In this document: piece after piece, positions 49,850-62,106 of the stretch | Layout of the letters: every line of letters begins with the position of its first letter | Position numbering within the stretch: position 1 is the first letter of the stretch | Assembly: GCA_964019165.1 (NCBI GenBank) | Contig: OZ025268.1 | Location: 14,964,359 to 15,028,358, forward strand | DNA: 64,000 bases | Source of the DNA: Mastigias papua | Lineage: Eukaryota; Cnidaria; Scyphozoa; Rhizostomeae; Mastigiidae | Direction: 5' to 3' | Position numbers and translations under genes: made by a program | Notes under the pieces: model-generated | The model's database searches: none | What the model was told of the DNA's origin: nothing | What the model saw: the letters and a program-made list of their open reading frames with translations, nothing else

Positions 49850-50012
49850 GTTTTTGAAGTTCCTCTCTATCTCGGTCTAACATTGCAGTGTTACAAAGCT
49901 TGATTATTTTCTGCCAAGAAAGTCTCAGAAAAAATTTATTTTTGAAACTGTTATAAAGTTTAGAAAGTTGTAGTATTGGGCGATAGTAAAAACTTTCTTA
50001 TAAAAAGTGTGC
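49850..50012 (-). mobile_element. Family E inverted-repeat element, copy 4
   Basis: Read on the - strand from 50012: TGCACACTTTTTATAAGAAA, CGCCCAATACTACAACTTTC, then ACTTTCTTGG and TGTAACACTGCAATGTTA. It is closely parallel to 45922-46060. Its start carries the same TATAAGAAA terminus as the other families. Confidence 0.6.
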
Positions 50013-52149
50013 ACTCATTCTATTGACATTGTGATTAATGAATCATCATCACACAGGCCTTCTTTTGCCATCTCAAAATGGTGGTTATTATAGAAATTTT
50101 CATTTAATTTCCTTCAGTGAGTGTTGTGATACCATGCTACCTTCCTGTTGTTTTCTTCATCTCGTACTGGTTTTTATTGTTTGATAAAATGCTAAAATTG
50201 TAACAGTCATCCAGTGTGCGGAAAGATGGTCTGGCGTCTTTTCTTACCTTGGATGGCGCAGTAGAATTCAATCGTTGTCGTTTGTGTTGTTGTGTATACC
50301 TGTTTGTTTTTGATGATAAAAAACTAGTGACCTCTACACATTATGTGATTGGGAATTGTATATTGAGTGTTATTTTGTTTGTCAAACAATTTGCCACATA
50401 GAGGCAACAGAGTGTGCACATAGAAATGTAGGAGCCATCAGTTTTCTGTAACTTCCCTTCATACTCTATAAAACAGCAAGGATAAGGTATTAAACAAGAT
50501 TATATGGTATGTCTACGGTCTCTGTCGGCATACCCACATACTGTATAGGAAGTGCAGCTCTTTCTTAATTAGACCACTCGGCCTGAAAAGGTTTGAATCT
50601 ACTTTATATTAAATATTACAGGATATTAGCACTAGGCTTGGGCTTGTTTTGTATCAGCTCAGGATCTTTTGTGATGACAGCTGCTTTCGCTTGAATGTTT
50701 TATAGGGGCAATCAACTATGCATCGTTCGGGAAAGGTATTGGGTTGACGTTTATGAAGTAACGGTGTAAAGTTTACATATAAAGTAATGGAGCTAGATAT
50801 GAAGTTATTTTGCTCTATGCCAGCATATCCTCCTTGACAATTTAGAAATTCAGCTAGCATTCATATATTTAAGGTAGTCTTATTACAGTTGGGCCCATGT
50901 GTGATTGAAAAGTCAGCTTTAGATTATAGCTTTGACCTGTTGGAAATTCTCTACAAAGACTGTTATTGATTGATATTTGTCTTGAGTCAGCTATTGCCGC
51001 TGCAGTGATCAGCAATCTTGTTTTTAAGATTTACAACTACCCATCTGCGGCACTCACAACTGAAATTTTCTTAAAAGTGACGAAAATATTTGAATATTAG
51101 CCTGGTTGATATTGTTGGTCGTCGGAGACGGACATTGCTTACGCCAATTACCATCGAACATTCGATGGAAATGAAGATGAACGTTGCATAAGATTTGAGC
51201 TTTTCTTGCGGCATCCACAAACAGCCCATGTCATTTGTGTACAGGGTATCATATACGTCTTTTCACAGTAGGGTAGGGTACCTTTTAGATCTTACACACA
51301 TTGTGATCATTGGAACTATAAAATGTAAAACATATATGAATAGTGAAGTGTAAAATGAATGCTATTGTTCAGAATATACTGATGGTGATGGTGGTCTTGA
51401 TGTAGCTGACCTTTAGCTCAAGTTAGCTCATCCTCTAACTCACATCTTTAACGCGTTTCTGCAACTCCTCAGTTAGCTCATATCTAGCTCATAGTATAAA
51501 TTAGTCCTATCCTTGTGAACGAGGACTATTATCATGCACCATCAGTTTTGCTGATTAGTATATAGTGATTGCAGTGCAGATAAACAAATCAAGCGAAATA
51601 TTGCGTAGTACAAGTTCCTACCTGAATTTTGATAAGCAAGGAAAGTATGCCATCTAGTGCACAGGCATGATGGCTAATCTAACGGAACAATAACAGAGGG
51701 TTATATGTACATAATAATTAGCGCAGTAGAAGCAGTACGTACATAGTCATAAACTTGACACCATGAAGATATATAAATACAAGTTTAGAAGTCTTGCTGG
51801 AGTGCTACACATAAAGAAACATTCAACAATGGTAAAGAAAGCAAACTAGGGAATTTCACTTCTCATATGGCACCCTAGAGGAAGTCATTAGACTGGCAAA
51901 TTCTTCTCAACAGTTGCAAATTCAAGGGTATTGCTAAAACCCACCAAAGACGTAATCTGTCCTTTTTTATGGACTGCATAAATACTGTCATATATGACCA
52001 TACATTCACTCATGAACTGAAAATAGGCGAACTTTCGTCGGTATTCAAAGAAGATAAGCCAACATGTTAAAGCAATTTCGTTCCTATAAGTATCCTACTG
52101 TCCATTTAAAAAGTCGTTTTTAAGAATGTCATGAATGAAAAAATTGTCT

Positions 52150-52330
52150 CATGCATAAATCTGAAATAGTCGGCACAGTACTTGTGGATTTATCCAGAAC
52201 TTATTTCTAGGTGTCGGGGTACCACAGGGATCTGTAATAGGCCCTTTAATTCTCAACATTTTCCTGAATGATTTATTCTTCTGCGTTTAAGTGGAAGCAT
52301 CTGTAGTTTTGCTGATTACTATACAATTTC
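52150..52330 (+). pseudogene. LINE reverse-transcriptase relic
   Basis: GVGVPQGSVIGPLILNIFLN at about 52210-52270 is the conserved RT segment of non-LTR elements. After a frame change, SFADYYTISL (about 52303-52332) corresponds to the catalytic FADD motif with the second aspartate lost. The copy is short and dead. Confidence 0.8.
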
Positions 52331-52634
52331 ATTATAGCACGAAAAAGCGGGAACCTTTTAGCATACTGAAAGCTTTTTTCGTCCGACACTTGTCCGAGTA
52401 TGAAACGTTGGATAATGACCGAAAGGTGAATCGAAATATATAGCCAGATGCGGGTACACGTGGTATGATGAATAATGCGTATCATAGGGCCAAATAGAGA
52501 TTCTTAGGGCATACATCTGGATTTGCCTATTCCTATGAAATAGCGATGCGTAGGCGCATTTGTGGAAGTGGATGCTGAATAATGACCAGAATGACGTGCA
52601 AGATTTGTATCTTGCATTTCAATGCATCAGCTTT

Positions 52635-53136
52635 TCAGGCAAAAGTAGAACCCGGGGAAAGGAGAGTAGTTATTGACGGGATTTGAATGTTGCCCTTCAT
52701 GAGGACAATGACGATGAGTGACTTAATGGTAATATCAATTCGCTGATTATTATTAACCTCCAATCTCTTTGCGAGGAGTTCGCTGAGTGTTTCTGTACTA
52801 GCAACAGAAAATCTTTGGAGAAAGAGTGGCAAGTCAATGATCAAGCTTACAGAATGTTACTTGTTTTTGTGATGTCAATGATACTTGTGCCGCATACTTG
52901 CACCAAAAACGGCTTGCAGCATAGTTATGCGCCAAACTATCTCCGATTTGGCGCTCTGCGCTGAAAATTTCCTGGAAATATGCACTCAGATTCACCCGGG
53001 CTACACTCCCATCTTTTATACTTGGTCTGTAACTTAAGTTAGGTAGCATTTGTCGGTAAGAAGTGCACAGATATGATGTACGCAATGGAATATCCGTTAT
53101 TTGAAGGACATTGTCTACCGTTGCATGTGCATCCAA
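52635..53136 (-). other. Protein-like open frames, unrecognised
   Basis: On the - strand, 53136-52834 (100 codons, with SYRQMLPNLSYRPSIKDGS) and 52844-52635 (with TLSELLAKRLEVNNNQRID) give balanced, protein-like sequence in two frames that overlap end to end. They may be a remnant with one frameshift, or two unrelated exons. No known domain, and no clean splice sites around either. Confidence 0.25.
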
Positions 53137-53837
53137 TATTAAATAAAGAATGATGCTTCTGGGGACGACAGGGGTTTCTGCTTCCTTTCACATTTTTCCG
53201 AGGTTTTCTGCCCGCTTTTGTTTGATGTTTATTGTACTTTTGCTAGATCCACATCTCAACCCTATAGTATTCAGCGAAAATTTACATCTAGGAGACACCT
53301 TTTCAGTCATTCTAGAGGATGAATTTTAGGGACCCAACCATGATGGCTCCTCCGTCCCCCAGGTATACCCAGGTGGCACTGTCCCTGTAAATGGCCATGA
53401 GTATACATTTATTCATGATTCATAACTTTGTGAAAGGCTGAAAAGGAGTAACTACCAGGATTCCTGTCAATAAATTACCAATTTTGCTAGGATTTCTGTG
53501 GGTACATTCTTGGGTTTGCACCCTTCCCCCCAGTAAAGAGGGCATCCTACGCCATTCATAATAAGCATAAGAGCAATACGACTGTAAGAACTAAACAAAT
53601 TTTAGAGTCCAATCTTTCTTTATCTCCATTTTGCATTGTATATTCTCGATATAAAGTATAAAGTGCTTTAAAGGAAAGGTGGAAAAGAGTGAACCTACAG
53701 ATATGTTAGCATATTCGCTTTGCCAAAAATACTAACGATGTATTTAAGTTTTTTTAAATCTTATACTTAAATTGTTCTCAAAAGCCATTCTATTCCAAAT
53801 ATGCAACAACGTAAACAGACAAGAAAACGCGGAGCAG

Positions 53838-53963
53838 GTCCGTAGCCAAGGGGGCCTGAAATTTGACTCTGTGGCTCCCCTAAAGACACGAATTATATAA
53901 ATATGTGTATCATATATATTGGCTGTGCCCCCTCCCGTGTGAATTTAAGCTGGCTACTGGCCT
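53838..53963. mobile_element. Tiny hAT-like inverted-repeat element
   Basis: CAGGTCCGTAGCCAAGGGGG at the left and CTGGCTACTGGCCTGA at the right form a short imperfect inverted repeat around 126 bp. The CAGG-CCGTAGCCA terminus is of the kind seen in hAT-type elements; a solitary similar end (CAGGCCCGTAGCCAAGGGG) is at 44280. Confidence 0.6.
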
Positions 53964-54191
53964 GACGCCGAGTCATGTTTCTAACTCATGAATTTTTAAA
54001 CTTACCCTTTCTTTGAGACACTGTTTGTCTGGCTACATTGGTTTATTGGCCATATAGGGTCACAGCATGATAAAGATTGAAAATTACTGAAATAGAGGGA
54101 TGTCTACCAATTCTTTTTCTCCAACTCATTAGGTTTCAACCAAATTTCTCCCAAGACAAGCCTCACATATTATTTTATATTTGATTTTCAG

Positions 54192-54335
54192 GATGGAGGC
54201 CTTGGTCAATGTGGAGTTCCTGTTCGCAAAGTTGCGGAGGAGGAATTCGCAAACGACGGAGAAAATGCATTTCACCACAGCTTTGCCATGGGCCGCGCGA
54301 AGAGACAAGACGGTGTAACATGTATACATGTGATG
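54192..54335 (+). CDS. Thrombospondin type 1 repeat exon
   Basis: The 144-nt exon is entered and left in phase 1 (acceptor TTGATTTTCAG ending at 54191, donor GTACGT at 54336). It encodes one complete TSP1 repeat: WRPWSMWSSCSQSCGGGIRK, then RRRKC, C, TRRC and a final cysteine, six cysteines in all with canonical spacing. The WxxWxxW motif is the site of C-mannosylation, and CSQSCG fits the O-fucosylation consensus in this family. Such repeats bind glycosaminoglycans and matrix proteins outside the cell; the basic IRKRRRK stretch would suit heparin binding. The exon is hidden because open frames over it lie on the other strand. It joins the TSPN exon through a GGT codon. Confidence 0.92.
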
Positions 54336-54785
54336 GTACGTTAAATTCATGATATGTTATTAAGCTTGTATATATATAGAGGTTCAGTTCTTGCGCTATG
54401 CGAAAAGACATACCCATGCTTAGATCCATAATGTAAAATTGCTTTGTTGTTTTCAGTTATGCATCAAATCCGTTCGAATTTTTCCAATATCCTTGTGGAT
54501 CTACCCGAAGAATTTCGGAACTCTGGGTACAAAAGCAAACATTGAACTTCTATAAGTCAAACTGACTGCATAGTAAGCGTGGTTTTCAATCTAGCCTTCA
54601 CGTAAAAGCCCAAAACGCTTAAGGGAGCTATACGATTAAAAATTTCTCTTAGGAACTTCTATGTTTGAATGCTTTTGTCACTCTAGACGTAGAATACCGA
54701 TTCCATTTATTGCAGAGAATTTTTGCATAAATTTTCTGTAATGCATGCAATAAATTTTTTTTAGCAACAAGCTATTGCACAACTC

Positions 54786-55073
54786 CAAATATCTATATCT
54801 ATACCTATATCTATTTATATATCTATATCTGTATCTATATCTATATCTATCTATATCTATCTATATCTATCTATATCTATCTATATCTGTCTATATCTAT
54901 CTATGTCATCTATCTATACCTATATCTATACCTATATCTATACCTATATCTATACCTATATCTATACCTATATCTATACCTATATCTATATCTATATCTA
55001 TATCTATATCTATATCTATATCTATATCTATATCTATATCTATATCTATATCTATATCTATATCTATATCTGT
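54786..55073. repeat. (TATATC)n / (CTATAC)n hexanucleotide repeat
   Basis: About 285 bp of six-base units with regular CTATAC variants, inside the intron between the TSP1 and TSPN exons. Long frames on either strand (Ile-Ser, Arg-Tyr or Asp-Ile repeats) are artefacts. Confidence 0.97.
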
Positions 55074-55440
55074 ACTCTGGAAAGCCAGTTGACATTGCAT
55101 TATTCTTGCTTTTATATTATCTTCAGTACACTGATTGTGCAACTACGCCTTCTGGATTGCTAGGGAACAATGTGGTCAAAGGTCCAAAGTTCAGGAGCTG
55201 CAGTAACTAAGCCTCGAGATACTTTCTTCATAAAAATAGGCGTTGTATCTTGTTGCTGAAGCTCTTAAGATTTTTGTGAGAGAATTCACAAACAACTACA
55301 GATGTGAGGAGTTTAACTAACAGGACTTCATTTAAATTCACAAAGTAATTCTCCTGAGGTTCTTCTCCTGATCTTAATGTATTGCTTTGGGAACTTTTTT
55401 GTATTTGTCTTTGCAAGCTTCATACATTCATCCATTCTAG

Positions 55441-55955
55441 GTGCAGTTGACATTCTGAAAGGAATAGAATATGAAAACCAGAATACCAGACAAAGCAAAC
55501 TCTTTAGAGATGGATCCATGTTTGGAAATGCTCTGATACCCGCCCCAAATACAATGACTTATCTTCTCTTCCCACAGCAGTTCCCTTCAGAATTGTCTAT
55601 TTTGATTTCATTCAAGGCAGCTCTGTATTTGCCCCGTTATGTCTTTAGTATCTATGATGCCAATAATCGGATGCTCATGGGTCTAAAACTTGGACCAGGA
55701 GTAATTACGTTTCACTACGGAGGGCAAAATGATGTTACTCATGACGGAACCTCCCATTCATTTGCTGCTGATTTCAGAAAGGACGAATGGCGTCAGATTG
55801 GAGTATCTATAGCTTCTTCAAAGCTCACGCTCACAGAAAATTGTGTACAAATAGGACAGGCCCAATTAAAGGGTCGATCGCCTGAATTGTTTGATATATT
55901 TGGAGCCATGTATATTGGGGCAGATATTAATGAAGGTGCAAGCAAGAATTTTCTC
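55441..55955 (+). CDS. TSPN (thrombospondin N-terminal / laminin-G-like) domain, main exon
   Basis: The acceptor TCATCCATTCTAG ends at 55440 and the donor GTGAGT starts at 55956. The exon is entered in phase 1 and left in phase 0 and encodes 171 residues. The sequence is a typical TSPN domain: MTYLLFPQQFPSELSILISF (second strand region), RYVFSIYDANNRMLMGLKL, then FHYGG, DEWRQIGVSIASSKLTLTEN and GAMYIGADI. The single cysteine in TENCVQ is the partner of the one in the next exon. This beta-sandwich is found in thrombospondins, NELL proteins and several collagens, where it mediates heparin and receptor contacts. The apparent ATG-initiated frame from 55377 is read-through of the preceding intron; its real end is the donor at 55956, not the stop at 56031. 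Confidence 0.92.
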
Positions 55956-57016
55956 GTGAGTGAAGCTTACGTTTTATATATGATTGCCAAAATGAATGCA
56001 TTTCTCTCTCTCTCTCACTCCACATTTGAATGACATAAGCCAATTTCCCGTTATGCTCGATAGATACACTGCTTTTGCAGTAATACGGTGGGGATGTTGA
56101 GTAGAAAAGATGAAAGCAATGTTATAGCTGTTGAGAGTAGTTGACTAAGCATTATGAAATGCACTTCTCTATGAGATGTACATTATATCGTTTTGAAAAC
56201 TGTAGCCCTTATGATAGCGAGAAGTGTGAAAAAATCCATTTGTTTATAACCCTTTCTTCAGATTGTAAATGTTTCGTTCTAGATATAATTTTTGAAAAGT
56301 AAATACTCTGAACTACGCAATAGACCTTCGTCACCAAACTTATGTTCAGGACAAAGACTTGTTCTTGTTTTATTTGTTCAAAACAGCTGGTGTAACCTGC
56401 CTAGTATAGCAACTTTCTTAGTGCAACAAACGTTATTTGTGCATGTTGATTTTCCTTAATTTAATCTTTCTCTTTGACTTTTGTTTACATCTGAATCAAG
56501 GACCGTAGAGGCTAGTACTAAGGCTTAAGCTATGTGTCCTATGGCGAAGATACCTGACATGTCAGAATGAATTGAAGAAATTTAAGTCTTTCAGTTGATA
56601 TTTTATGATATATACCTAAACCACTAATTACTTGGATATCTGGATAAATGGGCCACTAAAACACAAATATCTAAATATACCCAATACTGGCAGGATTTTG
56701 ACGGAATTATAATAGCTGTATTGTTGACATTGCAATTCTAAATAGTACCTTATTATGGAGATTGAAATTTCAATTAAGTTATGTATCTTTAAGTCTATAT
56801 AAGAAGTTAGCTAACAATACGATATTTGTTCGTTGTTGCGTCGTATCCTTGTTAATTTTGATTACTACTGTCCAGAGATCGCTGAAATATAGCAAATTGC
56901 CTTTTGAGAGCCTTCGTTGTGGATAAATAGTAAGTATTATTTTTCTACAGCACTTTGCATTAATTCTTTTAGTACCCTCCAGTCATATAGATTTATTTAT
57001 TTATCTGTTTTCCTAG

Positions 57017-57091
57017 GGTCAAGTATCACAGATCACGATTGTCTCAGATCCAACTGCAGTTTTCAAACATTGTGGACGCCAGCTATTCTTT
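57017..57091 (+). CDS. TSPN domain, C-terminal exon
   Basis: The 75-nt exon is phase 0 at both ends (acceptor TTTTCCTAG ending at 57016, donor GTGAGC at 57092). It encodes GQVSQITIVSDPTAVFKHCG followed by RQLFF. This is the expected last strand of the TSPN fold, and its cysteine would close the domain's disulfide with NCVQ in the previous exon. An alternative donor at 57118 (GTAAAG) would put the next exon out of frame, so the GTGAGC site is preferred. Confidence 0.88.
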
Positions 57092-57299
57092 GTGAGCTCC
57101 TTTTCTCTTTTCGATTGGTAAAGCAATGTAGTTGTAAAACTATGCACCCGTGAGTGCTTGTTATCTATGTTTTCAGAAGGTACCCGAAAGGAAGCAAGTG
57201 TCTTTATGTGTTTACTTGTTTGTTTGTTTATCTGATTGTACGGTGTCTGTTTGTTTGTGGCTGTTTTTGTGTGTGCGCTTGCATCTTCATCCTTTTCCA

Positions 57300-57395
57300 T
57301 GTATACCTGTGTATGTGGGTGTGTGCATGTGTTTGTGTGTTTGTGTGCTTGTGTGTTTGTGTGTTTGTGTGTGTGCGTGTTCGTGTGTGTGTTTG
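57300..57395. repeat. Imperfect (GT)n / GTGTTT repeat
   Basis: About 95 bp of GTGTGTTTGTGTG units in the intron following the second TSPN exon. Confidence 0.9.
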
Positions 57396-57533
57396 CTATT
57401 TCTGTCTATCTAGATACATTGAAGGCGGTTCAAGGCTGCTGATAACCACTAGAGACTCAATGATGCGTTTCATCTTGTTACGTTAGTTCTGGTACATCCG
57501 TTTCTAACAAGGTACCCTTTCAATCATTTTCAG

Positions 57534-57666
57534 CCATCTCAGAGGAGAACAAGGCAGCCATTTCCTCCATATTTAGGAGACCGGTCACAAGATATGGAGT
57601 CAAGTGGAAACGGTCAAGTACAAATTGATCAATATGAAAGAGATGATGAACAAGGATCTGGTACTG
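57534..57666 (+). CDS. Linker exon 1 of the secreted protein
   Basis: The 133-nt exon is entered in phase 0 (acceptor AATCATTTTCAG ending at 57533) and left in phase 1 (GTGAGT at 57667). It encodes a hydrophilic linker that begins basic (PSQRRTRQPFPPYLG) and turns acidic (DQYERDDEQGSGTG). No domain; likely disordered. The basic RRTR stretch resembles a proprotein-convertase site, which is inference only. The exon is supported by both splice sites and by keeping the frame open between the TSPN and EGF exons. Confidence 0.75.
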
Positions 57667-57781
57667 GTGAGTGTTTTAATATTTCCAGTTTCCATTTAGA
57701 ACGTTGCGTCCTTGTGATGCTTCCCTGTATGACAATATACATACATTAAGTCATAATATAAGGTATAAACATACAAATACA

Positions 57782-57897
<116 letters not shown>

Positions 57898-57987
57898 CAT
57901 ACATCCATATATATGTATACATACATACATCCATATATATGTATATATATATCTATATATAGAAATTCAACAATTTACTTTCTTCGT

Positions 57988-58065
57988 AAACGTTTCGATA
58001 TATTATCTTCATCAGTACTAACATTATAATGATAGTACTGATGAAGATAATATATCGAAACGTTT
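57988..58065. repeat. Perfect palindrome, 33-bp arms
   Basis: Left arm 57988-58020 and right arm 58033-58065 are exact reverse complements, with a 12-bp spacer. A GAAGAAAG block continues the similarity outward with gaps. The structure lies between two (TA)n tracts. Confidence 0.9.
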
Positions 58066-58110
58066 CAGCTGAAGAAAGCATATTTCTCTATGTTTTACTT
58101 ATATACTTAG

Positions 58111-58221
<111 letters not shown>

Positions 58222-58348
58222 CAATGAAAAACCCTAAAGTCAGAGTACTCAACGCTGTGGGCAGAGCTATATTCTTTCTTAAAAGCACGCTAGAAAGTGA
58301 ATTAAACTGTTACAAAACAACAGTGAAAGTCTTATGACACTTTTTTGC

Positions 58349-58373
58349 ATATATATATATATATATATATATA
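58349..58373. repeat. Short (TA)n tract
   Basis: About 25 bp of TA, followed by AATTCGGCTAAGGCTGACAT and then the tRNA-like palindrome. Confidence 0.95.
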
Positions 58374-58400
58374 AATTCGGCTAAGGCTGACATAGGTAAA

Positions 58401-58754
<354 letters not shown>

Positions 58755-59344
58755 GTGAGCTCAGAAGCTTGCGAGTAACTGGGATTTCTCCTTTTTCGGT
58801 AACACAACATAACGAGCTTTCTCTTTGCAATACTCAACATATTTGGTAAGTATGCTCTTATAGTTAGAAGGCTTGCTTCTAAGGCCTTTTATTTGTTTTG
58901 ACTGTTTTGACTCTGCTTCTATTAAGGTAGATTGAATCGATAACAGGATCCAGTTTTTATAGAAACAGGTTACTCATAGTTTGAGACCACTGCACGTAGC
59001 TTTTTTATGAGAAAGAAAGGTTTGAGGTTGGTAGGTAATGTTTTAAATTGTTCGTGTCGTTATGCAACCAAACGATTTTTAGGAAGCTGTCATTTTTAAT
59101 GCTGCGTAAAGGGTTGAAACACTTTTTGAAGGGGCATGAAATATTTTGACCTTGCAGTTTTGGGTTATCAGCTGTTTTTGCTGAGTTATGATAGGGTACC
59201 AAATTTTTTGAAGAAATTCCCAACACAAATATAATCGCCATGCTACTTACAGTACGGTAACTTTCTTATTTTTGCATTCAAAAAGTCATTTGAAAAAGTT
59301 TGTGAATTCTTTTTGTTGCTTTGCTCCTTCATCTTTTCCTGTGA

Positions 59345-59813
59345 TTCAATTATGCCCAAAAACTTCAATAACAAAACCACCCTGTTCTTTCAAATCTTGC
59401 AGTCCTGTGACATAGATCCTTGGAACAATTTGTGCAAAGTGTTTCTCAATTAAATCATCGTTCATCACTAGAATGCCAAAATCTCCTTTTTCAATCTTTT
59501 GAGGCAACTCTTTAGCGGGCCTAGTATCTTACTTACTGTATCTTTGTCCCCCATCGGAAGAGTCAATCCCTCGTTGGAGAATTCAAGGCACCATTTTATT
59601 GGGGTATGAAATATTTCAGTACTTACAAATGTGAATTCGGTTGTTATTGAACTTAATGGATGGGATGAGGAACCGTTCCACTTGACTGAATACTTCTTCC
59701 ATCCCTTTATCGAGTATTAGAAATGATACACCTCTTGTATTCAAAAGCTTCCGTTTCGAAAGAGTTCTCAATTGGTTTGCCCTATTACATTGAATGGAAA
59801 CATCAGTTGGCAC
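59345..59813 (-). pseudogene. Decayed minus-strand coding stretch, left block
   Basis: Inside an intron of the + gene, the - strand gives protein-like segments in changing frames: FLILDKGMEEVFSQVERFLI (59715-59656), EFSNEGLTLPMGDKDT (about 59580-59535), then KGDFGILVMNDDLIEKHFAQ and VIEVFGHN ending at a stop near 59350. GTAAGT follows two of the segments, so live short exons cannot be ruled out. Stops and frame changes favour a remnant. No family recognised. Confidence 0.45.
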
Positions 59814-59852
59814 ACATTCCGGGTATCACTCTCAGCAAGAAAAATAAATATA

Positions 59853-59987
<135 letters not shown>

Positions 59988-60235
59988 CATATATATGTTT
60001 ATATACATTTACATATGAATATACAGAGATACCAAAAGCACCTTGGAATAAAAGCCACCCTACCAATGGAACTTCTTAGAATTGTTTTAATGAATGCAAT
60101 GTATCGAAAATGAGTTAGTTATAGGCCGGCCTGCCGATTTATTGGTTGTAAAGTGGGGATATGCTCAGTGGGGCGATGAGAGTTTAAAGCTGCAGAGCGT
60201 AAGGTAGTTTAATTTCTTCCCGTTTAGAAACCTTT

Positions 60236-60433
60236 CTAGCTGGATTTCGGGGAGAATTTTCTGAGAGTTCTATAGAACCTATATAATATTATGGTAAGAG
60301 ATGATTTCCGCAGGTTCAGCGAAGCAAACAACTCATTCAGAAATTCCTTCTTGTCTACCTTATCAATAGTAAACTCGATGAACCTTATACTGGTTGGTTC
60401 AGTAGATATTAGCACTTTATTATCTTCAACAAC
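60236..60433 (-). pseudogene. Decayed minus-strand coding stretch, second block
   Basis: Preceded by an acceptor-like TACTTATTTAG, the - strand reads VEDNKVLISTEPTSIRFIEF, a further stretch with DKKEFLNELFASLNLRKSS, and a stop after FSPKSS. The composition is strongly protein-like. It probably belongs with the blocks at 59.3-59.8, 60.5-60.9 and 62.1-62.7 kb. Confidence 0.45.
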
Positions 60434-60549
60434 CTAAATAAGTATCTGGCTTTATGTGGTTTTAGGATATGCTTAAATACACCTGATGGTATTTTGTAAC
60501 ACCAGTAAAAACATATGGGGTGTGTACTTACAAAGTCAACACTTCTCAA

Positions 60550-60890
60550 GCTTTTGTAATGACATTGTGAACTATTTTTGGTTTAATAATAATTGGGCTG
60601 ATGGATTGGTTGTGAGACATGTCATGAATAGTATAGAGAGTTGACGGGGGCTAAAACGCTGAAGCACTTTTCCTAACAGTAATTTATAGAATTTGAGATA
60701 GTACATTTGGTGTCCAGTCTCACTACTGCATCTGAATGATTCATTAAAGAGGTATTTGGCTGTTTGTTTTTCCCATTCGTAAAAATGGTGAACGGTTTGT
60801 GAATGTTGCGTACTTTACTGTCTTTGTGACTATTCACATAAAACCTGTCCTCACACAACTCGTAAATGACAGTATCTGATCATAGGAATC
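60550..60890 (-). pseudogene. Decayed minus-strand coding stretch, third block
   Basis: The - strand frame TVIYELCEDRFYVNSHKDSK (from about 60878), continuing through NGKNKQPNTSLMNH to a stop near 60673, is followed after a frame change by LGKVLQRFSPRQLSILFMTC. No domain recognised. Confidence 0.45.
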
Positions 60891-60972
60891 ATTACGTTTT
60901 GTGTCTAAGTATTATGAACTTTCTACTCTGAAGTATGTTTATATATATTTATTTATATATATATATATACAT

Positions 60973-61085
<113 letters not shown>

Positions 61086-61571
61086 TATTTCTAGCTGAAT
61101 ATGTTTGGTTTTGCAATCTGTTTTATGCACATTTCTGCTTGTTTGTTCCTGAGATCCGCATCAATAATATATGCTCTCTACAGGGAAGTCTATGAAAGAC
61201 CGTTTAGATATTGGAGGAATAAAACCTAATAACCAGCATACTAGTCGAAAATATTAAGATTTGAACTATACCTGTGGAATCTCATGTAGTAAAAGTCTCC
61301 TGAGTTTCATGGGCTTGCTTATTCTCAATATGGTCGACATAACAGATTATTCAATCCTTGTGGCTGTTACATCCGTGGTATAGTGCATGAAACAAGATAA
61401 TTCGAATCATTTTTAAGACGTTGATTACAGATGACTGTATTCATACTGTTCCTTAGAGGGACATTTCTTGTCATTCATTTTTTGTTATTCATTTGCCACC
61501 TCTTGAAGACCTTATCCCTTTTCGCTCAATAAATTAGTCTAGCTAAATTATTGTTTGTTGGTCATTGCCAG

Positions 61572-61655
61572 GCTGCCAATCCCCGACATTCCCAGGCGTC
61601 CCTCAGCCGATACCAAACCGTCCCCGTTTGAAGCAAAGAAACCAGCGCCGAGCAA
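61572..61655 (+). CDS. Linker exon 2 of the secreted protein
   Basis: The 84-nt exon is phase 1 at both ends (acceptor GTCATTGCCAG ending at 61571, donor GTAAGC at 61656). It encodes GCQSPTFPGVPQPIPNRPRL followed by KQRNQRRA, a proline-rich then strongly basic segment with one cysteine. It is most likely an exposed linker. The splice sites and compatible phase are the main support. Reading on past the donor gives a frame to 61771, which is intron. Confidence 0.7.
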
Positions 61656-62106
61656 GTAAGCCGAAAAGTGTCCCAAATGCCCAATTATTAAGCGTCCCCC
61701 CTTCTATTAAACACTCGGGAATTCAGACTTATGAGAGGGTAGCTACTAGTAGTTTCGCTACTCTTTATTAGAACGTGGCCATTATCAATTTATCTTGCGT
61801 TAAATTTTTTGCGTTCCTCGATTTTAGACACATACATCTAAGAGTTTTTGGACAGGCCTATGGTGGCAATATCTCATCAGTTTTGTGCATGCTCTAGCCG
61901 TCCCTGACTGTGTCATTTCAGTCCAAACAACTCTAAACGCTAGGAAAACGTCGGATCAAACAGTAACAATAGAATTGAAAGGGCTATAAATTTTGAACTG
62001 GCTTTTATGATTTGGAGCAACGATGCAGCCTTGATACGGCAGACAAAATTTATAGCGTGCACGATATTATTGGGACAGATTCCTTATTATCAGAAAAGAC
62101 GTTTTT

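Noticed and set aside
54129..54429. Minus-strand open frames over 54129-54429
   Set aside because: They are the complement of the TSP1 exon, whose cysteine and tryptophan pattern on the + strand is decisive.
54775..55163. Long frames of Ile-Ser, Arg-Tyr or Asp-Ile repeats
   Set aside because: They are translations of the TATATC hexanucleotide repeat within an intron.
55377..56033. A 218-codon single-exon gene starting at 55377
   Set aside because: The first 21 codons are intron read-through and the last 26 follow a GTGAGT donor. The real exon is 55441-55955.
58033..58065. CTGATGA...GAAAC resembling a hammerhead ribozyme core
   Set aside because: An extra A between the two conserved parts breaks the first stem-II pair, and the flanking stems I and III cannot be drawn. 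The palindrome explains the sequence better.
61565..61771. A 68-codon gene at 61565-61771
   Set aside because: A GTAAGC donor at 61656 and matching phases show that only 61572-61655 is coding.
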